The notes beneath the pieces were generated by a model that saw only the letters and a list, made by a program, of their open reading frames with translations, ran no database searches and had not been told where the DNA came from. From Breoghania sp963678585 (GTDB lineage: Bacteria > Pseudomonadota > Alphaproteobacteria > Rhizobiales > Stappiaceae): a stretch of DNA of 64,000 nt. The stretch is from positions 124,001-188,000 of the forward strand of contig CAXXGA010000001.1 in NCBI GenBank assembly GCA_963678585.2. Direction: 5' to 3'. Every line of letters begins with the position of its first letter. Position 1 is the stretch's first letter. A program made the translations under genes and the position numbers. This document shows, piece after piece, positions 8,315-16,619 of this stretch.

Positions 8315-8980
8315 TCAGAGATTTCCGGAATTTTTCGTGTCAGGCGCTGCGGCGACCGGCTGTTCGGCCTCCTCATCGCGAAAGAACGTGTAGGACAGCG
8401 TGATCGTGTCGATATGCTTCAGGTTCGGATCGTCATCCATCGCCGGATCGACGAAGAAGACCACCTGCATCTCGCGCTCCTCGCCACCGGCGAGGGCCTG
8501 CTCGGTGAAGCAGAAGCAGTCCAGCTTGTTGAAATAGGCGCCTGCCTCGAACGGCGTGACGTTGAAGGTCGCCGTGCCCGCATTGGCCACGCCCGACAGG
8601 TTGGCGACCATGTATTTCTCGGTGCCGACCTCGCCCATGTGAAGGTCAAGCTGGCGGACTTCCGGCTTGAAGGACCAGGGCAGGTTGGAGGCGACGTTGC
8701 CGTCGAAACGCACCTTGATGCGGCGCTCGATCGGTTCGACCGGCGCGGACTGCGCGCGCTGGGTCGTGCCGCCATAGCCGGTCACGGCGCAAAAGAGCTG
8801 GTAGAGCGGAACGGAAGCATAGGCAGCGCCCACCATGCAGCCGACAAAGGCCACGCAGGCGATGGCGAGCGTACGGTTGCTGCGCGCGGCCTTATTGGCG
8901 CGCGTCTGCTCAGGCGCGACGGCCGGAGCGCTCTTGCGTTCCTCTTGCGTCCTGTCGCTCGCGTTGTCCCTCCCGCTCAT
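8315..8980 (-). CDS. ctaG: cytochrome c oxidase assembly protein CtaG/Cox11
   Basis: A 221-residue membrane-anchored copper chaperone that delivers copper to the CuB site of subunit I. One transmembrane helix (about 38-57) is followed by a periplasmic immunoglobulin-like domain. The copper ligands are the CFCF motif (Cys155, Cys157), and the conserved Cys64 lies in FCAVTGYGG just after the helix. The gene begins 6 bases after the small membrane-protein gene and belongs to the oxidase operon. Confidence 0.95.
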   Translation of the reverse strand: MSGRDNASDRTQEERKSAPAVAPEQTRANKAARSNRTLAIACVAFVGCMVGAAYASVPLYQLFCAVTGYGGTTQRAQSAPVEPIERRIKVRFDGNVASNLPWSFKPEVRQLDLHMGEVGTEKYMVANLSGVANAGTATFNVTPFEAGAYFNKLDCFCFTEQALAGGEEREMQVVFFVDPAMDDDPNLKHIDTITLSYTFFRDEEAEQPVAAAPDTKNSGNL

Positions 8981-8986
8981 GACGCG

Positions 8987-9160
8987 TCAGCCTCCCACGC
9001 TTTCCAGGTTGAGACCCATCTTGGCCATGGTCACCACGTAGAAAAGCACCACGAGGGCTGCGAGCGACACGCCTATGGCGATGGAGCGCGCACGGCGACG
9101 CTGGGCCTGCTGCGGCGTGAGCGTGATACCGGGATCAGTCATTTCGGTATGGTCCGTCAT
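8987..9160 (-). CDS. 57-residue single-pass membrane protein of the oxidase operon (CoxF-like)
   Basis: A short frame starting with ATG at 9160: MTDHTEMTDPGITLTPQQAQ, a basic RRRARS stretch, one membrane helix (IAIGVSLAALVVLFYVVTMA) and a short KMGLNLESVGG tail. It fits tightly between the ctaB stop (5 bases away) and the ctaG start (6 bases away), strong evidence that it is translated. A small helix protein in this position is usual in alphaproteobacterial oxidase operons and is sometimes called CoxF. Its function is unknown; it may assist Cox11 or be a small oxidase component. Confidence 0.85.
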   Translation of the reverse strand: MTDHTEMTDPGITLTPQQAQRRRARSIAIGVSLAALVVLFYVVTMAKMGLNLESVGG

Positions 9161-9164
9161 GTGA

Positions 9165-10136
9165 TCAGCCTCCCAGACCGTTGGTGCCCAGCCCTGCTGC
9201 CGAAAGCGCCAGCACGATCAGGCGCTCCGCAGGCAGAAGGGCGAAAAGGGCGAAAAGGTAGAAGATGGAGAAGAGAAACAGGCGCACGGCGGCGCGGGTC
9301 GCCAGCGGGCCTTCGCGCAGACGCCAGACCTGAACGGCGAGCGCAACGAAGGCGAGGCCGAGACCGGCTGCGACGGCGCCATAGATCGGCCCCGCAAACC
9401 CGAGGAATGTCGGGGCAAGCCCGATGGGCGCCAGCAGGAGCGAATAGGCGAGGATGTGATTGCGGGTCGTCTGCTCGCCGCGCACTACCGGCAGCATCGG
9501 AATGCCCGCGGCCTGATAGTCGGCCGACTTGAACAGCGACAGCGCCCAGAAATGCGGCGGGGTCCACATGAAGATCAGCATGAAGAGCGTGAGGCTCTCC
9601 ACCGAGACCTCGCCCGTGACGGCCGCCCAGCCGATCACCGGCGGCAGGGCGCCCGAGGCACCGCCGATGACGATGTTCTGCGGCGTCGAGCGCTTCAGCC
9701 ACATGGTGTAGACGACGACATAGAAGAAGATCGTGAAGGCGAGCAGGGCCGCCGACAGGAGATTGACCAGAAGGCCCAGCATCAGCACCGAACCGCAGGC
9801 CAGCATCATGCCGAAGCCGAAGGCCTCCTCGCGGGTGATCCGCCCGGCGGGGACCGGACGTTTGGCGGTGCGCGACATCACCTTGTCGATATCGGCGTCG
9901 AACCACATGTTGAGCGCACCCGACGCGCCTGCGCCGACCGCGATGCACAGGAGCGCGGTTGCGGCGAGGACCGGATGCAGACCGCCCGGCGCGAGCACGA
10001 TGCCGACAAAGGCGGTGAAGATCACCAGCGACATGACGCGCGGTTTCAGCAGGGCGAAATAGTCGCCCACGCTTCCCGTGCCGCCATCCCAGGTGGCTGC
10101 GATATCCGTCGTGTCGTGACGCTCGACGAGCGACAT
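9165..10136 (-). CDS. ctaB: protoheme IX farnesyltransferase (haem O synthase)
   Basis: Attaches a farnesyl group to haem b to make haem O, the precursor of haem A for aa3 oxidase. The 323-residue integral membrane protein has a UbiA-type fold with about eight helices. The prenyl-diphosphate/Mg site is visible as NMWFDADIDKVMSRTAKRPVPAGR, and a second aspartate-containing loop lies further on. It sits between coxA and ctaG, separated from coxA by 132 bases containing a strong stem-loop. Confidence 0.96.
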   Translation of the reverse strand: MSLVERHDTTDIAATWDGGTGSVGDYFALLKPRVMSLVIFTAFVGIVLAPGGLHPVLAATALLCIAVGAGASGALNMWFDADIDKVMSRTAKRPVPAGRITREEAFGFGMMLACGSVLMLGLLVNLLSAALLAFTIFFYVVVYTMWLKRSTPQNIVIGGASGALPPVIGWAAVTGEVSVESLTLFMLIFMWTPPHFWALSLFKSADYQAAGIPMLPVVRGEQTTRNHILAYSLLLAPIGLAPTFLGFAGPIYGAVAAGLGLAFVALAVQVWRLREGPLATRAAVRLFLFSIFYLFALFALLPAERLIVLALSAAGLGTNGLGG

Positions 10137-10183
10137 GCGCTTAATCCCTATCTCTAACGGCCTTGGCGGCTCTGTCAGTTGCA

Positions 10184-10220
10184 GCCCGGCGTCGGTGATT
10201 TCCGACGCCGGGCCGTTTTT
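10184..10220. terminator. 12-bp perfect stem-loop between coxA and ctaB
   Basis: Arms gcccggcgtcgg (10184-10195) and ccgacgccgggc (10202-10213) pair perfectly with a 6-base loop, followed on the plus strand by gttttt. The flanking genes are both on the minus strand, where the stem is preceded by an A run and has no U tail. It may attenuate or stabilise the oxidase mRNA between coxA and ctaB rather than act as a full terminator. Confidence 0.6.
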
Positions 10221-10268
10221 CGTAAGCTCCGGGGCTCGTACCCCCTCAGGGGTCAGAGCTGTCGCTGC

Positions 10269-11915
10269 CTACTTGATGCGCGGCAGCGTCTCGAACTGGT
10301 GGAACGGCGGCGGAGAGGACAGCGTCCATTCCAGCGTCGTGGCGCCTGCGCCCCAGGGGTTGTCGCCCGCCACGCGCTTCTTGGCGAAGGCCTCGAACAC
10401 GCAGGCGAGGAACACCAGCACGCCCACAGCGGAAATGTAGGAGCCCATCGAGGAAATCCAGTTCCAGTGTGCAAAAGCGTCCGGATAGTCGATGTAACGA
10501 CGCGGCATGCCGTTGGCGCCCAGGAAGTGCTGCGGGAAGAACACGAGGTTCACGCCGACGAAGGTGATCCAGAAATGCACCTTGGCGAGGGTCTCGTTGT
10601 ACATGTAGCCGAACATCTTCGGGAACCAGTAGTACCAGCCGCCGAAGATGGCGAAGACCGCGCCCAGCGACAGCACGTAGTGGAAGTGGGCCACCACGAA
10701 GTAGGTGTCGTGGAGCGACCGGTCGAGACCGGCATTGGCGAGCTGCACGCCCGTCACACCGCCGATGGTGAACAGGATGATGAAGCCCAGCGCCCACAGC
10801 ATCGGCGCGCGGAACGAGATCGACCCGCCCCACATGGTGGCGATCCACGAGAAGATCTTCACGCCCGTCGGCACCGCGATCACCATGGTGGCGAACACGA
10901 AGTAGGCCTGCGTGTCGACGTCGAGACCGACCGTGTACATGTGGTGCGCCCACACGATGAAGCCGACCACGCCGATGGCGACCATGGCGTAGGCCATGCC
11001 GAGATAACCGAAGATCGGCTTGCGCGAGAAGGTGGAAATGATGTGGCTGATGATGCCGAAGGCCGGCAGGATCAGGATGTACACTTCCGGATGACCGAAG
11101 AACCAGAACAGGTGCTGGAACAGGATCGGATCACCGCCGCCGGCCGGATTGAAGAAGGTCGTGCCGAAGTTGCGGTCGGTCAGCAGCATGGTGATGCCGC
11201 CGGCCAGAACCGGAAGCGACAGCAGCAGCAGGAACGCGGTGACCAGAACCGACCAGGCAAACAGCGGCATCTTGTGCAGCGTCATGCCCGGCGCGCGCAT
11301 GTTGAAGATCGTGGTGATGAAGTTGATCGCACCCAGGATCGACGACGCGCCGGAGATGTGCAGCGACAGGATCGCCATGTCCATGGCCGGACCGGGCTGA
11401 CCGCTGGTGGAGAACGGCGGGTAGATCGTCCAGCCGCCGCCGACACCGTAGGCGCCGGGCGCGGAAGGCGCGAACATGGACAGCAGCAGCAGCAGGAACG
11501 CCGGCGGCAGCAGCCAGAAGGAGATGTTGTTCATGCGCGGGAACGCCATGTCCGGCGCACCGATCATGATCGGTACGAACCAGTTGGCGAAGCCGCCGAT
11601 CAGCGCGGGCATCACCATGAAGAAGATCATGATCAGGCCGTGCGCCGTGGTAAAGGCGTTGTACATGCTCTTGCCGGCATCCACGGCGGAATCGCCGTCC
11701 ACGCCGTAGATCATCTGGGCGAAGCCGTGGAAGATCTGAATACCCGGCTCGGCAAGCTCCCAGCGCATCATCACCGAAAGAAAGCCGCCGATGACCCCCG
11801 CCATGATGGCGAAGATCAGGTACATCGTGCCGATGTCCTTGTGGTTCGTCGAATAGACGTAACGACGCCATCCATGCGGATGGTCGTGCACTGCATGGGC
11901 CTCGGAACCCGCCAT
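10269..11915 (-). CDS. coxA: cytochrome c oxidase subunit I
   Basis: The 548-residue catalytic subunit of aa3-type oxidase, with 12 predicted membrane helices holding haem a, haem a3 and CuB. Diagnostic segments are WFFGHPEVYILILPAFG (CuB histidine and the cross-linked His-Tyr pair), VWAHHMYTVGLD (two CuB histidines) and VVAHFHYVLSLGAVFAIF (haem ligands). It reduces oxygen to water while pumping protons. It lies 212 bases downstream of coxB in the same direction. The symbol ctaD is equivalent. Confidence 0.98.
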   Translation of the reverse strand: MAGSEAHAVHDHPHGWRRYVYSTNHKDIGTMYLIFAIMAGVIGGFLSVMMRWELAEPGIQIFHGFAQMIYGVDGDSAVDAGKSMYNAFTTAHGLIMIFFMVMPALIGGFANWFVPIMIGAPDMAFPRMNNISFWLLPPAFLLLLLSMFAPSAPGAYGVGGGWTIYPPFSTSGQPGPAMDMAILSLHISGASSILGAINFITTIFNMRAPGMTLHKMPLFAWSVLVTAFLLLLSLPVLAGGITMLLTDRNFGTTFFNPAGGGDPILFQHLFWFFGHPEVYILILPAFGIISHIISTFSRKPIFGYLGMAYAMVAIGVVGFIVWAHHMYTVGLDVDTQAYFVFATMVIAVPTGVKIFSWIATMWGGSISFRAPMLWALGFIILFTIGGVTGVQLANAGLDRSLHDTYFVVAHFHYVLSLGAVFAIFGGWYYWFPKMFGYMYNETLAKVHFWITFVGVNLVFFPQHFLGANGMPRRYIDYPDAFAHWNWISSMGSYISAVGVLVFLACVFEAFAKKRVAGDNPWGAGATTLEWTLSSPPPFHQFETLPRIK

Positions 11916-12127
11916 CTTGTCTTTCTCCCCTTAGCCTTTCGTCCCCGGCTGCCGGCGCCTCTGCGGCGCGCAACCGGTAAAATATCCGCTCAGGACCGCC
12001 CTTGATGCGAGGTTCTCGCCCCGTTCATCCGAGCCTGCCGGGCCTCCCGAGCCCGCCTTCCCGACCGCGTGTTTCACATCTCAAGATCATGGAGCCCGCG
12101 CGAGCCGTCCCGCGCGGGCCGGATCGC

Positions 12128-13063
12128 TCAGCGGATGGAGACGGCCTCGTCGTCCGTCTCGTTCCGCGCGACCGTCTTTTCCGCCTTGTCGGCGGCCACA
12201 AGGCTCGCCAGCAGCGCGTTCGCCTCGTCGACATCGTCCTTGGCGGCATCCGCCCAGGCGGCGAACTGTTCTTCGGTAACCACGCGGATGACGATCGGCA
12301 TGAAGGCATGGTCCTTGCCGCAAAGCTCCGAGCACTGACCGTAGAAGGCGCCGGTCTTGTCGGCCTTGAACCATGTCTCGTTCAGGCGGCCGGGAATGGC
12401 GTCGACCTTCACGCCGAAGGCCGGAAGGGCGAAGGAATGGATCACGTCGGTGGAGGTTACCTGCACGCGCACGACCTTGCCGACCGGCACGACCACGTCA
12501 TAGTCGGTCGCCAGAAGCCGCGGCACGGACGCTTCGCTCGCGCCCGCGGCGATGCGCTCGGCCCGCCCCTCTTCGCCCAGCATGAAGGCGTCGAAGGCGA
12601 TGCCCTCATAGGCATCATCGGTGTATTCGTAGCCCCAGGCCCACTGATAGCCGGTCGCCTTCACGGTCAGGTCGGCGGTGGGAACCGTCAGCTCCTTGTA
12701 AAGAAGGCGCAGCGACGGCACGGAGATCATCACGAGGATCAGGATCGGGACGACGGTCCACAGCACCTCGATGAGGGTGTTGTGCGATGTCTTGGACGGC
12801 GTCGGATTTGCGCGGGCGTTGAAGCGCAGCATCACGACCAGCAGCAGAACCATCACCAGGATCACGATGGGCACGATGATCCACAGGGTGAAGTTGGAGA
12901 ATGCGTGAATATCCTGCATCACCTCGGTGGACGCCGGCTGCAGGTTCACGGCCCACGGCTCCGGCTCGGCGGCTACAGCGCCTGCGGCGGACAATCCCAG
13001 TGCGGCCAATGCTGCACCGCCTGCCCGCGCGCCCCCCCAGATACGCTTAAGCGAATTAATCAC
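12128..13063 (-). CDS. coxB: cytochrome c oxidase subunit II
   Basis: A 311-residue subunit carrying the CuA centre that accepts electrons from cytochrome c. It has a signal sequence (to about 31), two membrane helices (about 58-80 and 100-118) and a periplasmic cupredoxin domain. CuA ligands are visible as His209, Cys244, Cys248, His252 and Met255 in QCSELCGKDHAFMP; the aromatic GYQWAWGY patch for electron entry is present. The start is GTG at 13063. It is the first gene of the oxidase operon, with a 610-base gap upstream for the promoter. Confidence 0.97.
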   Translation of the reverse strand: MINSLKRIWGGARAGGAALAALGLSAAGAVAAEPEPWAVNLQPASTEVMQDIHAFSNFTLWIIVPIVILVMVLLLVVMLRFNARANPTPSKTSHNTLIEVLWTVVPILILVMISVPSLRLLYKELTVPTADLTVKATGYQWAWGYEYTDDAYEGIAFDAFMLGEEGRAERIAAGASEASVPRLLATDYDVVVPVGKVVRVQVTSTDVIHSFALPAFGVKVDAIPGRLNETWFKADKTGAFYGQCSELCGKDHAFMPIVIRVVTEEQFAAWADAAKDDVDEANALLASLVAADKAEKTVARNETDDEAVSIR

Positions 13064-13673
13064 CTTGATGCGCTCCCTTTCATCTCGGTGCCATTTCAGA
13101 AAGTCCGGCGCCCGGATCAGAAGAACCGATCAGGCTGCCCGGTGCCCCTCCTCAGGCATCGGCCCCCTCGGCCGATATTTACCGGTTCAATTCTATTCAA
13201 CTCTATTCAGCAGCAGACAAAACCCAACGTTATGCCACGGCCCCCAGCACGACAATTCGTCCATAGCATCACGCTCTTCTTTGAGGCAGGGATACTACGC
13301 ACAATTGTGGAACCGCCATAGGCATACGTACAGGTAAGCGTCCTTTTGCCGCACCTCTAGCATATTGTCGCACCACCCCCAAGCGAACAATGCGTGCTTT
13401 TGAATGCGTCGGGACAACCCAAGGGCGCATCACGTAACGCGAGGACTTCAAGCTACGGATCATGCGGCATTTTGCGGAGTTCCGGGCACAAGCGAAGCGG
13501 GAGGAAAACACCTGCGGCCTCATTTCCGCCATGCGGTGAGGGCAGCACCACAGGGGACTGGAACGAGACACCCATCTCGGGCAATGTCGCAGGCACCGGA
13601 ACGCTTCAGGCTACCGTGATTCGCGGGCCATTGACGTACCGCAATGACTTTATGATTCGAATCGGAGGTTCAC
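13064..13673. other. 610-base intergenic region between coxB and ialB-like gene
   Basis: This gap separates two divergent genes and must hold the promoters of the oxidase operon (minus) and of the IalB-like gene (plus). I see an imperfect direct repeat around 13184-13210 (ttcaa/ctattca units), a 10-bp palindrome cacaattgtg near 13300, and lower GC than the flanks. The frames here look like noise: none has a good ribosome site or a recognisable product. No RNA gene or terminator was recognised. Confidence 0.5.
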
Positions 13674-14222
13674 GTGTTCGACTTGTCCATGCGCACGCCC
13701 CGCAACCGGACCGGCAAAGGCGTCCGCACTGGGCTCGCCGGTCTCATCGCAGCAGCGGCGATGCTTCAGGGGCTCGCCGCTCCGGCCATGGCGCAGGGCG
13801 CTGTTCAGGCCGTGCATGGCGACTGGCAGATCCGTTGCGACACGCCTCCCGGCTCCCAGTCGGAGCAATGCGCACTGATCCAGAACGTCACCGCCGAGGA
13901 CCGCGAGAATGTCGGCCTTTCCGTGATCGTTCTGAAGACCGCCGACAAGGAAGCCAAGATCCTGCGCGTGCTGGCCCCGCTGGGCGTACTGCTGCCCTTC
14001 GGCCTCGGCCTCAAGGTCGACGGAGCGGATATCGGGCGCGCCGGATTCGTGCGCTGCCTGCCCAACGGCTGCATCGCGGAAGTGATCCTGCAGGACGAGC
14101 TTCTCTCCAAGATGCGCTCCGGCAAGCTCGCCACCTTCATCATCTTCCAGACACCGGAAGAAGGGATCGGCATCCCGATCTCGCTCAACGGGTTCACGCA
14201 GGGCTACGACGCGCTGAACTGA
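13674..14222 (+). CDS. invasion-associated locus B (IalB) family exported protein
   Basis: A 182-residue secreted protein of the IalB family, first described in Bartonella and widespread in Hyphomicrobiales. A signal peptide (LAGLIAAAAMLQGLAAPAMA) precedes a domain opening HGDWQIRCDTPPG and containing CALIQNV and GFVRCLPNGCIAEV, the four-cysteine pattern of the family. In Bartonella it affects erythrocyte invasion; in free-living bacteria the role is unknown and probably envelope-related. GTG at 13674 is used because GGAGG lies 5 bases upstream; ATG at 13689 is an alternative. Confidence 0.9.
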   Translation: MFDLSMRTPRNRTGKGVRTGLAGLIAAAAMLQGLAAPAMAQGAVQAVHGDWQIRCDTPPGSQSEQCALIQNVTAEDRENVGLSVIVLKTADKEAKILRVLAPLGVLLPFGLGLKVDGADIGRAGFVRCLPNGCIAEVILQDELLSKMRSGKLATFIIFQTPEEGIGIPISLNGFTQGYDALN

Positions 14223-14375
14223 TACCTGTCACCGCCGCGCGTCAGCGTGTGACGCATTGCGGACGTATCGCATCCACATTACCGTTGGGGGCAACGCGGC
14301 TTCCAGCGTGCAAGGGTCTTTTGGGCGCATTATTCCATCCCACCCGGCCCGTTCATTATAATCAGAGACGTGACC

Positions 14376-15797
14376 ATGAAGACCTCCATCGATCTGCTCG
14401 AAAGTTCCGGCGTCGGCCTGGCTTCGGCTCTGAAAGTCCTGAGCGAGACGATCGACGGCGCGGACGACAGCGAATTGTTCCTCGAATACTCGCAATCCGA
14501 AGGGCTCGTCTGGGACAATGGCCGATTGAAGTCGGCAACCTTCGACACCACCCAGGGCTTTGGCCTGCGCGTGGTGGCGGGCGAGGCTGCGGGCTACGCC
14601 CATTCGGGCGAGATTTCGGAAGGGGCGCTCAAACGCGCTGCCGATGCGGTCAAGACCGTGAAGGACGGAAACCGCGGCACTTATGCGGCCGCCCCCTGCC
14701 GCACCAACGCGGCGCTTTATGGGACGGACAATCCGCTCGAGACGCCGGGTTTTGAGGAAAAGGTCCTGCTCCTTCAGCGTGTCGACGCCTATGCACGGGC
14801 AAAAGACCCGCGCGTGCGGCAGGTGACCGTCTCGCTGGCGGGTTCCTGGCAGGTGGTCGACATCCTGCGCGCCGACAGTTTCCGGGTTAAGGACATTCGC
14901 CCGTTGGTCCGCTTCAACGTGTCGGTGGTGGTCGGCCAGGGCGACAGGCAGGAAAACGGCTCCTACGGCATTGGCGGACGCCAGCCCTATGGCGAATTCA
15001 TCGCCGAAGGCAGCTGGATGCACGCGGCGGACGAGGCCCTGCGGCAGGCGCTGGTCAACCTCGAGGCCATCCCGGCCCCTGCCGGCACCATGGACGTGGT
15101 TCTGGGCCCCGGCTGGCCGGGCATCCTGCTGCACGAGGCCGTCGGCCACGGGCTTGAGGGCGATTTCAACCGAAAGAAGACCTCTGCCTTTGCAGGCCTT
15201 CTGGGCGAACGCGTCGCCTCGCCCGGCGTGACCGTCGTTGACGACGGCACAATCGCCAACCGGCGCGGTTCCTTGAATTTCGACGATGAGGGCACGCCCA
15301 CCAGCGAGACCGTGCTGATCGAGGACGGCATTCTCGTGGGCTACATGCAGGACCGACAGAACGCCCGGCTGATGGGCATGAAGCCGACCGGCAACGGGCG
15401 TCGCCAGTCCTTCGCCCATATCCCGATGCCGCGCATGACCAACACCATCATGCGCGCGGGCGAGCACGATCCGGAGGAAATCCTCGCCTCCGTGAAGGAC
15501 GGCATCTACGCCGTCTCCTTCGGCGGCGGGCAGGTGGACATCACGTCGGGCAAGTTCGTCTTCTCCTGCACCGAAGCCTACAAGATCGAAAACGGCAAGC
15601 TCGGCGCGCCGGTCAAGGGTGCCATGCTGATCGGCAACGGCCCGGACGCACTGACCCGCGTGCCCATGGTCGGCAACGACCTGAAACTCGATCCGGGCAT
15701 CGGCACCTGCGGCAAGCAGGGACAGGGTGTGCCGGTGGGCGTCGGCCAGCCCACGCTGCGCATCAACGCGCTGACGGTCGGCGGCACCGCCGCCTGA
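14376..15797 (+). CDS. tldD: metalloprotease TldD
   Basis: A 473-residue subunit of the TldD/PmbA (TldE) heterodimeric zinc protease, which in other bacteria trims unfolded peptides such as microcin B17 and degrades CcdA. The zinc motif HEAVGHGLEGD lies at about 253-263. The C-terminal half has the DDEGTPTSETVLIEDGILVGYM and FGGGQVDITSGKFVFSCTEAY segments of TldD. ATG at 14376 is preferred because AGAG lies 8 bases upstream; GTG at 14370 would add two residues. Its partner pmbA is in this window at 23.3-24.7 kb but in a separate operon. The HAD gene starts 14 bases after its stop. Confidence 0.96.
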   Translation: MKTSIDLLESSGVGLASALKVLSETIDGADDSELFLEYSQSEGLVWDNGRLKSATFDTTQGFGLRVVAGEAAGYAHSGEISEGALKRAADAVKTVKDGNRGTYAAAPCRTNAALYGTDNPLETPGFEEKVLLLQRVDAYARAKDPRVRQVTVSLAGSWQVVDILRADSFRVKDIRPLVRFNVSVVVGQGDRQENGSYGIGGRQPYGEFIAEGSWMHAADEALRQALVNLEAIPAPAGTMDVVLGPGWPGILLHEAVGHGLEGDFNRKKTSAFAGLLGERVASPGVTVVDDGTIANRRGSLNFDDEGTPTSETVLIEDGILVGYMQDRQNARLMGMKPTGNGRRQSFAHIPMPRMTNTIMRAGEHDPEEILASVKDGIYAVSFGGGQVDITSGKFVFSCTEAYKIENGKLGAPVKGAMLIGNGPDALTRVPMVGNDLKLDPGIGTCGKQGQGVPVGVGQPTLRINALTVGGTAA

Positions 15798-15811
15798 ACG
15801 AAGAGGCGCTG

Positions 15812-16477
15812 ATGGCGGATCGGATCACCTTCGTGATCTTCGATATGGACGGCGTCCTCTACGACAAGCGCGCCGGGGCGCGCCTTCGGGCTCTGTCGAA
15901 ACTGAGCGGCCGCGGCGAGCGCGAGATTGACGAGGCGATCTTCGGCTCGGATTTCGAAACGGCGGCCGAGCGGGGAAATCCGCCGACGGGAGAAGCCTAT
16001 CTGCGAGGTTTCAGCGAACGTCTGGGCGCCCCGATCGACAGGGCGACGTGGGTTTCGATCCGGCGTGGCATGATGAGCCTCAAGCCGCGCGTCTTTGCGC
16101 TGGCGCGCCGGCTGCGCACCCGTGTCGATATCGCTATGCTGACGAACAATCCGATCCTGTTGCGCGAAACGCTGGCCGACTGCGCGCCCGAAGCTGTCGC
16201 GCTTTTCGGAGCCTCCGCCCATGTCTCGGCGGAGTTCGGCGCGCGCAAGCCGGAGCCCGCGGTTTACCGGAAAGTCTGCGCGCTCCACGGCCATGCGCCG
16301 GAGAACACGGTGATGATCGACGATTCCCGCAGGAACGTCGAAGGCGCGCGACGGGCCGGTCTGACGGGTATCCTTTTCACCAACGCCATCGCACTGGAAA
16401 CGGAACTCGGGCGCTTGCGCATGGCGAAAGACGCCTCCCCGTTTGCCGTGCAACACCTCAGGGCGCGGCCGTTCTGA
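15812..16477 (+). CDS. HAD-family phosphatase (subfamily IA)
   Basis: A 221-residue haloacid dehalogenase-superfamily hydrolase. Motif I is FDMDGVLYDK (Asp10 nucleophile, Asp12 acid/base), motif II is MLTNNP, and motifs III/IV are ARKPEPAVY and VMIDDSRRN. A helical cap between motifs I and II (about 20-85) marks subfamily IA, like phosphoglycolate phosphatases and pyrimidine nucleotidases. The substrate cannot be told from sequence. It follows tldD by 14 bases and is probably co-transcribed with it. Confidence 0.87.
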   Translation: MADRITFVIFDMDGVLYDKRAGARLRALSKLSGRGEREIDEAIFGSDFETAAERGNPPTGEAYLRGFSERLGAPIDRATWVSIRRGMMSLKPRVFALARRLRTRVDIAMLTNNPILLRETLADCAPEAVALFGASAHVSAEFGARKPEPAVYRKVCALHGHAPENTVMIDDSRRNVEGARRAGLTGILFTNAIALETELGRLRMAKDASPFAVQHLRARPF

Positions 16478-16619
16478 GCGACATCGCGAAAGACCGCGCC
16501 ACGTCATCGCGATGAAATATCCACATGCGTGATACGAATTAATCTCGCACACGGCGTTCTCCGACAATCTTAGTCTGTTACCATGGCGGCATCCCTTTAG
16601 GTCACGTTCGAAGGTGCCC

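Noticed and set aside
10179..12005. 608-residue plus-strand frame across coxA
   Set aside because: Antisense shadow of coxA; His/Arg/Glu-rich composition typical of the reverse complement of a membrane protein gene.
13631..13656. ttgacg / tatgat promoter for the IalB-like gene
   Set aside because: The spacer is only 14 bases and the start site would fall on the ribosome site, so it is not a convincing promoter.
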